Assembly (NCBI GenBank): GCA_001803235.1 | Contig: MHBL01000271.1 | Location: forward strand, 1 to 37,715 | DNA from: Lentisphaerae bacterium RIFOXYA12_64_32 | GTDB lineage: Bacteria; Verrucomicrobiota; Lentisphaeria; Oligosphaerales; YB12-FULL-65-16 | Direction: 5' to 3' | Length of the DNA stretch: 37,715 nt | Shown: piece after piece, positions 1 through 7,110 of the stretch | How the letters are laid out: the number at the start of each line of letters is the position of its first letter | How positions within the stretch are numbered: the first letter of the stretch is position 1 | Position numbers and translations under genes: made by a program | The notes under the pieces: model-generated | The model's database searches: none | Seen by the model: only the letters and a program-made list of their open reading frames with translations | Told to the model about the DNA's origin: nothing

Positions 1-1
1 C

Positions 2-8
2 GTTGGCC
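2..8 (+). repeat. attC R' core at the left window edge
   Basis: The seven bases GTTGGCC read as the R' core (G|TT...) of an attC site whose body lies outside the window. It is recognised because the next attC on the same strand (263-323) carries R'' GGCCAAC, the exact reverse complement, as expected when both cores come from one circular cassette. The following bases (CCGGCAG) resemble the start of a cassette at the right end (downward from 36656), which also begins GTTGGCCCCGGCA. Confidence 0.6.
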
Positions 9-317
9 CCGGCAGATGGACGCATTATCGCGCCGCCGCGACACGGGTCACTGAGTCACTGCGTCACTGAGTCATGGAGCGACCCCAACGGCGGCGATGG
101 CGATGGGGCGGCGCGATGGGGCTGGGTGGCGCGGGCGACGGCGGGGCTGTAGGTTGATTGCGCCGTGGGCAGTCGATGGCGTTGCGCCGGAACCGCCGGA
201 AGCGAACGGGCTGCCGCGGACCGTCAATCGGGCGGCGCCAGAGACGAAGCAGGGAATCACCCGGCCAACAAGACTGCTCCTGCCGACGTGCGAGTACGCT
301 CACCGCAGAGGCCGGCG
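3..317 (+). mobile_element. Integron-type gene cassette 1, no convincing gene
   Basis: This stretch runs from the TT of the R' core at 2-8 to the G of the R' core at 317-323, the limits of one cassette of 315 bp. I see no convincing coding region: the first ATG (15-17) opens only 12 codons, and longer frames have arginine- and proline-rich translations typical of shadow reading in GC-rich DNA. It holds the octamer array at 47-74. Promoter-only or non-coding cassettes are known in chromosomal integrons, so an RNA or regulatory role is possible but unsupported here. Confidence 0.6.
47..74 (+). repeat. Octamer tandem repeat, unit GTCACTGA
   Basis: Three full octamers (GTCACTGA, GTCACTGC, GTCACTGA) and a half unit lie in tandem. 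A related octamer array with unit TGACTCGG (cyclically GTCACCGA on the other strand) lies at 812-841 of the 27 kb region (27812-27841). The shared unit at two distant intergenic sites points to a dispersed short tandem repeat family. Confidence 0.8.
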
Positions 318-323
318 TTCGCC
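263..323 (+). repeat. attC recombination site (cassette 1)
   Basis: A 61-bp site has R'' GGCCAAC at 263-269 and R' GTTCGCC at 317-323, the latter containing the G|TT exchange point. Between them, TGCCG-A-CGTGCG and CGC(T)CAC-CGCA arms flank a short AGTA loop, giving an imperfect hairpin with a bulged A like the extrahelical base that integrases recognise. The core of this hairpin (GACGTGCGAGTACGC) is nearly identical to sites at 36435-36495 and 37614-37675. R'' is the exact complement of the R' core at 2-8. Confidence 0.8.
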
Positions 324-581
324 GCGGGGAACAGCGCCAGCGAAACCGGCAAGATCAGGCCCGCCGCGAGGCGACCCTGTACTTGCCCTGAAGGGGCAAC
401 GTATAATAGCCCAGGGCAGAGCGACAGCGTCGCCCTGGGTTCTCGTGTTGACTGGTGGCAAGCGGTCGCCAGCCCGGGGCCGATTCAATACCGACTCGGG
501 TCGCCCCGGGCGAAACGGAGGATCGGGAACCCGAAGGCGCTGTTGCCGACTCGCGAATACGCGCACGGCAAAGCTTGGGCG
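318..581 (+). mobile_element. Integron-type gene cassette 2, no convincing gene
   Basis: A 264-bp segment lies between the R' cores at 317-323 and 581-587. No credible gene is visible. It contains hairpins at 383-399 and 410-439 and a TATAAT at 402-407. The translation across 370-450 on the + strand reads like a low-complexity repeat often mistaken for protein in PVC genomes (from memory, unverified). It may be a non-coding or repeat-bearing cassette, or a decayed one. Confidence 0.45.
383..439 (+). repeat. Two adjacent hairpins with a TATAAT between them
   Basis: The first hairpin pairs TTGCCC (383-388) with GGGCAA (394-399). The second pairs CCCAGGGC (410-417) with GCCCTGGG (432-439), with CGAC/GTCG (422-425/429-432) nested inside. 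A perfect -10-like TATAAT lies at 402-407, but a -35-like TTGCCC at 383-388 is only 13 bp away, so it is a weak promoter candidate. Confidence 0.5.
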
Positions 582-587
582 TTCGCC
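524..587 (+). repeat. Degenerate attC site (cassette 2)
   Basis: R' GTTCGCC (581-587) is intact and identical to the R' at 317-323. The hairpin TTGCCG-A-CTCGCG...CGGCAA at about 541-570 matches the other attC sites. The R'' partner is poor: CGGGAAC at 524-530, or GGCGAAAC at 509-516, which is the expected GGCGAAC with one inserted A. The site may be decayed, as expected for the oldest cassette in an array. Confidence 0.55.
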
Positions 588-1021
588 AAGAGACATGATG
601 ATGATCGGCGCAAAGATGGCACCCCGGAATGGCCCGCCGCGGTTTCTAGCGGGTCTTGGTGTCCGCGCCGCCGGTCCTAATGCCATCGTCTTGCGTTGGC
701 GCCACGCCGTTCTCCGTGCGCTCGCTGAAGGCTCGCGCCCACTTCCGCGTGAACGCGGGACTCAGGCGAGGACGGGGCAAGGAGGAACACGCGCTGGGAC
801 GAGGGGGCAAGGTGAGGGAATAGCGGACGGACATCGGTTGTAGCTGGGGGCAGCGGGTCGCTCCACGCCGCAAGGGCGTGGCAGCGCGGGTCCGGGCGCA
901 GGACCGGCGGGTGAGAGAAGAGGGGGGCTGGCAGCGGTTGTTGCTGGGGGCAGTGGGGCAAGTCGACGGGCCAGAGCTCGACGATGCCCTGATCTCAGCG
1001 CTGCGGTCCATCGCCTTGCTC
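588..1021. other. Non-coding stretch between cassette array and first gene
   Basis: No gene is supported. The stretch contains a hairpin repeat at 716-776 and a 23-bp direct repeat (21 matches) at 835-857 and 935-957, exactly 100 bp apart, which suggests a degenerate 100-bp tandem duplication. It also holds a hairpin CCACGCC/GGCGTGG around 863-882. Overlapping open frames on both strands are rich in Arg, Pro and Ala and have no ribosome-binding sites, so I treat them as artefacts of GC content. Confidence 0.6.
716..776 (+). repeat. Hairpin repeat family A, copy 1
   Basis: The element reads GCTCGCTGAAG, then CGCCCACTTCCG, a variable stem CCGCGT-GA-ACGCGG, then ACTCAGGCG. Copies at 12781-12835, 14303-14363, 23297-23325 (partial) and 23345-23398 (opposite strand) share the flanks while the stem sequence changes. 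This copy and that at 23345-23398 are nearly identical over about 50 bp. Confidence 0.75.
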
Positions 1022-1049
1022 TTGAGCTTTCGCGGGTGTGGCGTATACT
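1022..1049 (+). promoter_or_regulatory. Sigma-70 type promoter for the secreted hydrolase
   Basis: A -35 TTGAGC (1022-1027) and a -10 TATACT (1044-1049) are separated by 16 bp. A start near 1057 would give a leader of about 50 nt before the ATG at 1108. The context GTATACTGGG resembles the -10 context upstream of the sugar kinase at 13017 (GTATATTCTGGG). Confidence 0.55.
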
Positions 1050-1107
1050 GGGAGTCTGTGCCGGAAAGAGTGTTCTCCGCGCTGAGACAGGAAAGGGGCC
1101 TGCAACT

Positions 1108-2904
1108 ATGCACCGTACGTTTTCCACATCGCTCGTGGCCGCCGCGTCGTTTGTCGCGGCGTGCTCCGCCACCGCCGAACCCGTGGTGGGCAACCTTCAG
1201 GCCCGGTACCAGGGCGGGCAGGTTTTCCTCACCTGGACCGAGGCTGCGGTGCCGGCGGGGACGACGTTTGCCGTCTACAGTGCCACCGCAGCCATCACGC
1301 CGGAGAACCTGGCCCAGGCGACCCTGGTCTGCGAGCACATCGGGCCGCACTCGGCGCAGGACTGGTGGCTGAATCCGGAGACGTTCGGGAATCCGGTGCC
1401 GCCGGACCCGGCGACCGGGAAGAAGCCGGCGTACCCGATTCAGGGGTTTGTGCTCGATCCGGCTGCCCAGCCACTGGCGGCGAACGGCGGGCTGCACGTG
1501 CACACGGTCGTTGCCGGTGAGGAGGGGCTGCGTTTCTACGCGGTCCTGGCGCGCGCGTCAGATGGTCAAGTGGAGGCGGCCGTTCCCGGTGTGAATGCGA
1601 CCCAGGCGGGTGTGGACCAGACGTGTGCGCCGTCCGAGCCGATCTGGCAGCACGGCGACAAGCCGGCGCCGGACCCGGCGAAGGCCAAGGGCCTGCCGCT
1701 GTTCCTGGTGCTGCACGCGAAGACGGGGCACTACGGCATGGACTATCTGGCGTTCGGCGATGCGTCGCTGGGCTGGCGCGAAGGCTTGCCGTTCAAGTTC
1801 GAGGTGACGGTTGCAGCGGACCGCGTGTGGGTACGGCCCACGGACCGCGCTTGGATCGAACGCTTCCTCGAGGAAGGCACGGACAGTTGCGAGAAGATCA
1901 CGCCGGCTATCCACAGTTTCTGGTACGGCTACAACAGTATGGTCTACGACAAGTCGAAGACGGCGCAGGGCGTGGCGACGAACTACACCGAGCGGCGTCT
2001 GCTCTGGCTCGTGGCCTGGGTGCAGCGGCACTTCCAGACCGACCCGAACCGCGTCCACCTCTCGGGCAGCTCGATGGGCGGGTGCGGTTCGATCTCGTTC
2101 GGCATGCGGCACATGGAGATCTTCGCGACCATCCAGGCGCACGTGCCGATCGTGGCGTACCGCGATCCGGACCCGCAGAACTTCCAGCGCGACAGCGCCG
2201 TGCGGGTGCGCGGAACCTGCGGCAAGCTTTCCATGCCTACCAGCGACGGCATGACGCTGGGCGAGCGACTCGACGGTTTGAAATGGGTCAGGGAGACTCC
2301 GGGCGAACTGCCGTTCCTGGTTATCACCCAGGGCCGTACCGACATGTCGATTCCTTGGCGTCCGAACCCCGACTACTACCGGCTGCTCGACGCGGGCAAG
2401 CACGGGTTCGTCGCCATCTGGGACAACGGCGACCACGCCACCTGCATGAAGGAGGCGACGCCCGCCATGAAGCGCTGGACCGACGTCTCGTACGTGTTGA
2501 GGTTTGCGTTGAACAAGAGCTACCCCGCATTCAGCGGCTGCTCGACGGACAACGACCCCGGTAACGGTGACCCGGCGAACGGTGACTTGGTCGGCGCCAT
2601 GAACCTGGGCTTCGACTGGGACGATGCCGTGGACCAGGCGGCCCGCTACGAAGTGCTGGTGAAGTGGGTGTTGCCTGAGGCGCAGTTCCCGGTCACCGCG
2701 GATGTGACGCCGCGCCGGGTCCAGGCGTTCAAGCTGCCGCCGGGTACCGTGTGCGTGGGCAAGAACGTCGAGGCCGAGACCGGACGCGAAGTGCAGACGC
2801 AGAACCTGAAGGTGGATGCGAACGGCCTCGTGACCTTCCCCGCGTTCCGGATCACGTCCGCCAAGGGGAACCGACTGGTGCTGGAGAGCGGTGCGGGCAA
2901 GTAA
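1108..2904 (+). CDS. Secreted alpha/beta hydrolase with GSSMG nucleophile motif
   Basis: A 598-residue putative exported esterase. The ATG at 1108 is chosen because a purine-rich AGGAAAGG lies about 10 nt upstream and the protein then opens with a typical signal peptide (hydrophobic run ending near ACSATA). An in-frame upstream ATG at 1036 falls inside the promoter. Residues about 25-130 resemble a fibronectin-like beta domain. The hydrolase part follows, with nucleophile motif GSSMGG (Ser322), then Asp412 in GRTD and His443 in GDHATC, in the correct Ser-Asp-His order. About 110 C-terminal residues look like another beta-rich module. The layout resembles secreted feruloyl- or PHB-depolymerase-type esterases, but the substrate cannot be read from sequence. 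The isomerase and glycosidase-like genes downstream suggest use of plant or algal polymers. Confidence 0.75.
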   Translation: MHRTFSTSLVAAASFVAACSATAEPVVGNLQARYQGGQVFLTWTEAAVPAGTTFAVYSATAAITPENLAQATLVCEHIGPHSAQDWWLNPETFGNPVPPDPATGKKPAYPIQGFVLDPAAQPLAANGGLHVHTVVAGEEGLRFYAVLARASDGQVEAAVPGVNATQAGVDQTCAPSEPIWQHGDKPAPDPAKAKGLPLFLVLHAKTGHYGMDYLAFGDASLGWREGLPFKFEVTVAADRVWVRPTDRAWIERFLEEGTDSCEKITPAIHSFWYGYNSMVYDKSKTAQGVATNYTERRLLWLVAWVQRHFQTDPNRVHLSGSSMGGCGSISFGMRHMEIFATIQAHVPIVAYRDPDPQNFQRDSAVRVRGTCGKLSMPTSDGMTLGERLDGLKWVRETPGELPFLVITQGRTDMSIPWRPNPDYYRLLDAGKHGFVAIWDNGDHATCMKEATPAMKRWTDVSYVLRFALNKSYPAFSGCSTDNDPGNGDPANGDLVGAMNLGFDWDDAVDQAARYEVLVKWVLPEAQFPVTADVTPRRVQAFKLPPGTVCVGKNVEAETGREVQTQNLKVDANGLVTFPAFRITSAKGNRLVLESGAGK

Positions 2905-2933
2905 GGTGGCCGGCGGGTTTTGCGGCGCGGTGG

Positions 2934-3038
2934 GGGGAGACAAAGACGGGGAGACAAAGACGAGGAGACAAAGATCCGAAACGTTTCTCTTCCCGAAGTC
3001 TTTGTCTGCAATATCTTAATCTCCAGATCTTTGTCTCC
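2934..3038. repeat. 14-bp tandem repeat and inverted repeat before the isomerase gene
   Basis: Three tandem 14-mers (GGGGAGACAAAGAC and variants) occupy about 2934-2975. The last, GGAGACAAAGATC (2964-2976), is repeated in perfect inverse form at 3026-3038 after a 49-bp AT-richer spacer. The stretch is less GC-rich than its surroundings. It could fold as an mRNA leader or act as a terminator-like structure between the two genes. Confidence 0.75.
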
Positions 3039-3088
3039 AGGTTCGAATCTTCGGTTTCGGTGTTCAATCGGTGAAGGAGGAAGGGGCA

Positions 3089-3874
3089 ATGAAACTCAGT
3101 CTGTCCGGGCGGTTGGTGGAGTCGGGGAAGGAAACGATCCTGCCGGTGCGCGAATTCTTGGTGCTGGCGAAGCGGCACGGGTACGCGGCGGTCGACCTGC
3201 GGGCGACGCAGTTGGGCCCGACGACGACGGATGCGGACTTCGCAGCCCTGAAGGCGGCGCTGAAGGAGACGGGTTTGGCCGTGTTCGAGGGCGCGTTTGG
3301 CGGCAAGCTGGATGCAGCCGGCGAGAAAGCGCTGACGGAGTTCGCGTCGCGTCTGGCTTCCTTGGGGGCGAAGGGCCTGCGCATGGGCGGCGACCTTGCC
3401 ACGTTGAAACGCGCTTGCCAGGTGGTGGCGCCGTTCCACCTCCAGATCCTCTACCAGATGCACACGAACAGTCCGTTCGAGACTATTGCCTCGACAGCCA
3501 AAGCGATAGCGGAGATCGCGGAGCCGAACTTCGCGGTCATGCCCGAACCGGCCAACCTGCTGATGGCGCGGGAAAAGTTCACCCCCGACATGTTCGCACC
3601 GTTGCGGGGTCGCATCGGCGGCGTACACGTGCAGACCCTGGAAGTGCGGCCGGATGCGAAGAATGTGCTGAAACTGACGGACGGCACGGAAGTGCGCTAT
3701 GACCGCGTCGAATACGCGGACAACCGGCAGACGGACTTTGCCACGTTCTTCCAGGCGTTGAAACGTGCGGGGTTCGACGGGTTCGTGAACGAGCTCGAAC
3801 CCTGTCCGGGCAAGGAGAAGGTGGAAGAGACCGTGGCGAATGCCGCGGCGTTCCTCGCCCGTTTCGTGAAATGA
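3089..3874 (+). CDS. Sugar phosphate isomerase/epimerase-like TIM-barrel protein
   Basis: A 261-residue cytoplasmic protein. The ATG at 3089 is preceded by an excellent AAGGAGGAAGGG ribosome-binding site at 3074-3086. The in-frame GTG at 3071 is rejected because it would place that site inside the gene. The fold signature is that of the xylose-isomerase-like TIM barrel (AP endonuclease family 2): alternating strands such as YAAVDLRATQ, ILYQMHTNSPFE, PNFAVMPEPANL and the C-terminal FDGFVNELEP, whose Glu residues usually bind the metal. Members isomerise or epimerise ketoses, and many are found in PVC bacteria next to secreted hydrolases. The exact substrate is unknown. It follows the hydrolase gene after a repeat-rich 184-bp gap. 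Confidence 0.75.
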   Translation: MKLSLSGRLVESGKETILPVREFLVLAKRHGYAAVDLRATQLGPTTTDADFAALKAALKETGLAVFEGAFGGKLDAAGEKALTEFASRLASLGAKGLRMGGDLATLKRACQVVAPFHLQILYQMHTNSPFETIASTAKAIAEIAEPNFAVMPEPANLLMAREKFTPDMFAPLRGRIGGVHVQTLEVRPDAKNVLKLTDGTEVRYDRVEYADNRQTDFATFFQALKRAGFDGFVNELEPCPGKEKVEETVANAAAFLARFVK

Positions 3875-4242
3875 GGCGGGCTTGGGTACGAGTGGCGTGC
3901 AGCTCTGGAGCGCCGTCGTCTCGACGGTTGCCTTGGGCGGCGAGGCGGTCGGTCGTGAGCCGGGGGGGGGCGAGAGGTGCGCCGTCATGCGTTCCTGATC
4001 GTGGCAGCCGTTTGGGGGCGGGGACCGCGCGCGAGCAGCGCGTTACGTTTGGCGGGGACGCGGGCGCTTCTGAAAGCGGCCCGGTGCCATCCTTGGAACG
4101 GTTTTGCCTTACGGTGCGCGTACGTCCGCGGCGCAGGAGCGGAAGTCGATGGCCGCTTTCTCCTGCGGCGTCTTTCTCTCGGCGTGTCGGCGCGTCTCGT
4201 CCGAGCCCTGTGAGTCACAGTGAACACCGCGGGAGGGTAACG
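3875..4242. other. Intergenic stretch with small hairpins
   Basis: No gene is supported, although an open frame runs through from 3871 into the next gene. It has a perfect hairpin CCGTCG-TCT-CGACGG near 3911-3930. Near 4051-4066 is a piece (GACGCGGGCGCTTC) resembling the right half of hairpin family B (21346-21418 and 27722-27792). The ribosome-binding site of the next gene (GGGAGGG) lies at 4231-4237. Confidence 0.6.
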
Positions 4243-6138
4243 ATGAGCACACATGCAATGGGTATCCTGATCGGCGTGGCCGCGTATGTGGGGGTGTTGT
4301 GTGGTACCGGTGCTGCGGAGTCCGCCGTCGCGCCGGACTGGATTGCGAAGGAAAAAATCCGCGCCGGTTGGATCTACAACGGCAATGGCGTGGACAAAGT
4401 GAAGTTGTTCCGTGATTGCGGGATGAACACACTGGTGATCAGTGCCCGCGATCCGGCGGCGTTCGAACCGTGGTCGATCGAGGCGCGTCGCGTCGGCATG
4501 CATCTGTTCGGGGTGTTGGGATTCTCGTTTGACGCGGAGAAAGCGGGTTTGCGCCGGGCGGTGTTCGGGAACGGCTACGAGAGCGTGGTCGCCTGTCCGC
4601 TTGACGAGCGGTTCTGGCAGCAGGCCATGATTGAGCCTGCGGTGCGTCTGGCCAGGGAAGGGATGACGGCGGAGAAAGAGGTCTCCGGCGTCCTGATCGA
4701 CTTCGAGTTGTACCACAACGCGGACAAGGGGGGGCAGAGTTACTACACCGACGCCTGCTACTGCGACAGTTGTTTCGGCGGTTTCCTCAAGCAGAAAGGT
4801 TTGGCTGACTCGACCCGCGATGTGGCGTACGGCGCGCGCGTCGGCTGGCTCAAGGCGAAGGGGCTGTTTTCGGAGTACCACCCGTGGCTGCAGCGGCTGG
4901 TGCGGGCGCAGGCCGTGCGGATGCGTGAGGCGGTCGAGGCGGTGCGCAAGGACTTCTTCCTCGGGTTCTACCCGATCCCGCACAATTGGACGCTGGTCGG
5001 CGTGGCGCAGGGGCTGGGCACGCCGGAGCGCCCGATGATCCTGTGGGCGACGGAGACCTACGGTGGCGGCGGCGTGAAGAAGATTGCGGATGACTGGCCG
5101 GAGCAGATGCGGCAGAAAGAGATCCACTGCTATTACTGTGCCGGGGTGCTGCTGCGCTGCTACTCAGCCGTGAACCTCGCCGCGCACTTGACCGGCGTGG
5201 CGCTGAAGTCCAACGGGTACTGGCTGTTCACCGTCCACACCCTCTGCGTCGAGCCATCCGATCAGAAGGGCGACTACTATCTGGCGTCCGGGACGAGGGA
5301 CGACTACTTCCGCGAGTTGCAGCGCGCCAACGCGGAACTGGACAAGGCGAGTGCCACGCCCGGCTACCGCCCGGAACTGCCGTTCGTGACCGAGCCGGTG
5401 CGTTACCGGTTGACCGGAAATGAGGTGAAGCGCTTTACGGTTCCGCGGTTGGTTGACCGCAGCACGGTGGCGCGCGGTGCGGAGATCGCGGTGCCGCCGG
5501 TGACCATGATCGAAGGTGCGTTTGTCGTGACCGTCCTCAAACAGGACGAGGATGTGGCGCTGAAGTTCCTGACTGGACCGGGTGGGGCGCCGGAGGATTG
5601 CTGGGGTGTGCCGTACACGGTGTTGGACCCGGGCAAGAACGCCGTTGCCCAGGGGCTGATGCCGCCGGGGCAGGAGGCATGCGTGAAGTTCAAGGCTGCC
5701 GTCGACGGTGTTCATACGGTCGTGTTGTCAGCCGGGCATTTCGGGCGTTGCTCGGTGGTGAGCACGACGGTACCGTTTGCGTTGTGGGCTGCGAAGCCGT
5801 TCGAGATGCCGCACCCCGGTGGTACGTTGTATTTCCAAGTGCCGCAAGGGGTAACATCGTTTGATATCGGTGTACGGTGCAACTTTGGATCGACCGCGGC
5901 TCACGCAGCCGTGTACGGGCCGGACGGCGCGGTGGTTCAGGAAACGGACACCGATCCATTGGTGCGCAGCTTGCGGTTGACCGTGGAGACACAGGGGCGC
6001 GACGGTCAGGTCTGGTCGCTGAGCACTGGGGTGGCGGTCGGCAAGAAGTACCGTAGCGTGTTTGTCGATGTGGACCCCAAGGTGCCGCCGTTGCTCACCG
6101 TGAAACCGGAGTTTGTCTTCGCGCTTGAGGGGGAGTGA
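4243..6138 (+). CDS. Secreted glycosidase-like (TIM-barrel) protein
   Basis: A 631-residue exported protein. The ATG at 4243 follows GGGAGGG at 4231-4237 and yields a signal peptide (hydrophobic residues about 5-20, Ala-rich end). The much longer open frame upstream has no such features. The mature N-terminal half looks like a (beta/alpha)8 glycoside-hydrolase-type barrel: IRAGWIYNGNG, FRDCGMNTLVISARD, VLIDFELYHNAD (an acidic strand end typical of catalytic or binding residues) and a paired-Cys motif CYCDSCFGGFLKQKG similar to that in several beta-galactosidase-like families. The C-terminal third is beta-rich. I cannot assign a named family or substrate. The neighbouring hydrolase and isomerase support a role in carbohydrate breakdown. 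Confidence 0.6.
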   Translation: MSTHAMGILIGVAAYVGVLCGTGAAESAVAPDWIAKEKIRAGWIYNGNGVDKVKLFRDCGMNTLVISARDPAAFEPWSIEARRVGMHLFGVLGFSFDAEKAGLRRAVFGNGYESVVACPLDERFWQQAMIEPAVRLAREGMTAEKEVSGVLIDFELYHNADKGGQSYYTDACYCDSCFGGFLKQKGLADSTRDVAYGARVGWLKAKGLFSEYHPWLQRLVRAQAVRMREAVEAVRKDFFLGFYPIPHNWTLVGVAQGLGTPERPMILWATETYGGGGVKKIADDWPEQMRQKEIHCYYCAGVLLRCYSAVNLAAHLTGVALKSNGYWLFTVHTLCVEPSDQKGDYYLASGTRDDYFRELQRANAELDKASATPGYRPELPFVTEPVRYRLTGNEVKRFTVPRLVDRSTVARGAEIAVPPVTMIEGAFVVTVLKQDEDVALKFLTGPGGAPEDCWGVPYTVLDPGKNAVAQGLMPPGQEACVKFKAAVDGVHTVVLSAGHFGRCSVVSTTVPFALWAAKPFEMPHPGGTLYFQVPQGVTSFDIGVRCNFGSTAAHAAVYGPDGAVVQETDTDPLVRSLRLTVETQGRDGQVWSLSTGVAVGKKYRSVFVDVDPKVPPLLTVKPEFVFALEGE

Positions 6139-6159
6139 GTTGCGGCCAGCGTAAGACTC

Positions 6160-6217
6160 GGTCACCAGCCCGGGGGAGGGGGGCAGGGCGGGGGCCTTCC
6201 GGTCACCAGCCCGGGGG
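6160..6217. repeat. 17-bp direct repeat spanning the pilin gene stop codon
   Basis: GGTCACCAGCCCGGGGG occurs at 6160-6176 and again at 6201-6217. The second copy encodes, on the minus strand, the last residues (PPGW) and the TGA stop (6203-6205) of the pilin-like gene. The first copy repeats the same end 41 bp further on, as if the 3' end of the gene had been tandemly duplicated. Confidence 0.7.
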
Positions 6218-6937
6218 GAACTGGTCGGTGTTCAGCCACGGCAGGTAGGCTCGGACCAGCGCCTTGGGGGCGTGGATTTGGGTTGACGGCACCCAGCGTA
6301 CGGCGGCATCGAAATACGTCACATCGATGCCCTGGCGGTGCACGGCAAGCAAGCCAGTGTCGCAGCCAACCTGGTCGATGGCCGGGCGCCAGTAGTTGCC
6401 GCCGATGGATTCCCCGATCTGCGCCAGATCCGACGGACGCTTGATCTCTCCGGCTTTGAGGAACCGCGCGTGGTAGAGGGAGAAGCAGCCGAACTGGTAA
6501 CTGGAGCGAGGCAGCAACGCTCGGGCTTCGGCGGAGCAGCCTGACGTGCAAAACCCACCGGGGTTCTTGCGGGACGGGCAGATATACATGGCCGGGTCTT
6601 GGATGTAGGCATACGTCGCGAAAATACCCGTAGCGCTCCAGGAGTCGGGTTGGACGCCGCCGGGACAGGCGACGCCTTTGGAAGCCCCGTACTTCATACT
6701 CGGGTACGTCTCATCGTAGTCGCCGATGTACAGGTTCATGCTGACGCCGATCTGCTTGAGCTGGTTCTGGCAGGTAGAGCGGTTCGCGCTTTCCTTCGCA
6801 CCGGCTAGTGCCGGCAGCAGCAGGGACGCAAGGATGGCGATGATGGCGATGACCACGAGCAGCTCGACGAGCGTAAACGCTTTGTCCCCGAGCATCGCCA
6901 AAGGTCCGGAGTGGTCAGGTTGGCTATGTGTCTTCAC
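6203..6937 (-). CDS. Prepilin-like protein with H-X9-DG-type C-terminus
   Basis: A 244-residue type II secretion/type IV pilin-like protein. The start is a GTG (6935-6937 on this strand) with AGGAGGG about 8 nt upstream. Residues 20-45 carry the class III signal FTLVELLVVIAIIAILASLL, a single helix with Glu at +5 of the mature protein. The residue before the cut is Ala rather than the usual Gly. The C-terminal half has a HRQGIDVTYFDA segment, fitting the H-X9-DG motif with DG changed to DA. Many such pseudopilin-like proteins occur in Lentisphaerota, Planctomycetota and Verrucomicrobiota, where their role is poorly known. The gene is monocistronic with a good promoter and is divergent from the 7111 gene. 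Confidence 0.8.
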   Translation of the reverse strand: MKTHSQPDHSGPLAMLGDKAFTLVELLVVIAIIAILASLLLPALAGAKESANRSTCQNQLKQIGVSMNLYIGDYDETYPSMKYGASKGVACPGGVQPDSWSATGIFATYAYIQDPAMYICPSRKNPGGFCTSGCSAEARALLPRSSYQFGCFSLYHARFLKAGEIKRPSDLAQIGESIGGNYWRPAIDQVGCDTGLLAVHRQGIDVTYFDAAVRWVPSTQIHAPKALVRAYLPWLNTDQFPPGW

Positions 6938-6985
6938 CAGTTCTGCCCTCCTGCTTGGGATACTGAAGACCCGCCGCCTACAATG

Positions 6986-7014
6986 AATATACGCTGTTCT
7001 TTCCGAGTGCGCAA
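6986..7014 (-). promoter_or_regulatory. Sigma-70 type promoter of the pilin-like gene
   Basis: On the minus strand, a -35 TTGCGC (7009-7014) and a -10 TATATT (6986-6991) are separated by 17 bp. Transcription would begin near 6979, leaving a leader of about 42 nt that contains the AGGAGGG ribosome-binding site. Confidence 0.65.
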
Positions 7015-7110
7015 TGAGTGCCAGGTTCCGTTCCGTCTCTGGATATCGCCCGGGGGAGGGCTATCTTTGGCAGGACGGTAAACCGGCAACCGGAGGAATA
7101 GGCGGCGCGC

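Noticed and set aside
97..843. A 248-codon frame across the left cassette array.
   Set aside because: It crosses two attC sites and repeats, and its translation is Arg/Pro/Gly-rich without a ribosome-binding site.
1558..2943. A 461-codon minus-strand frame opposite the secreted hydrolase.
   Set aside because: The hydrolase on the other strand has a signal peptide and a catalytic triad. The minus frame has a shadow-like composition (many His, Arg, Val).
3871..4242. A possible 124-residue N-terminal extension of the glycosidase-like protein.
   Set aside because: The signal peptide and ribosome-binding site define the ATG at 4243. The extension is intergenic repeat sequence.
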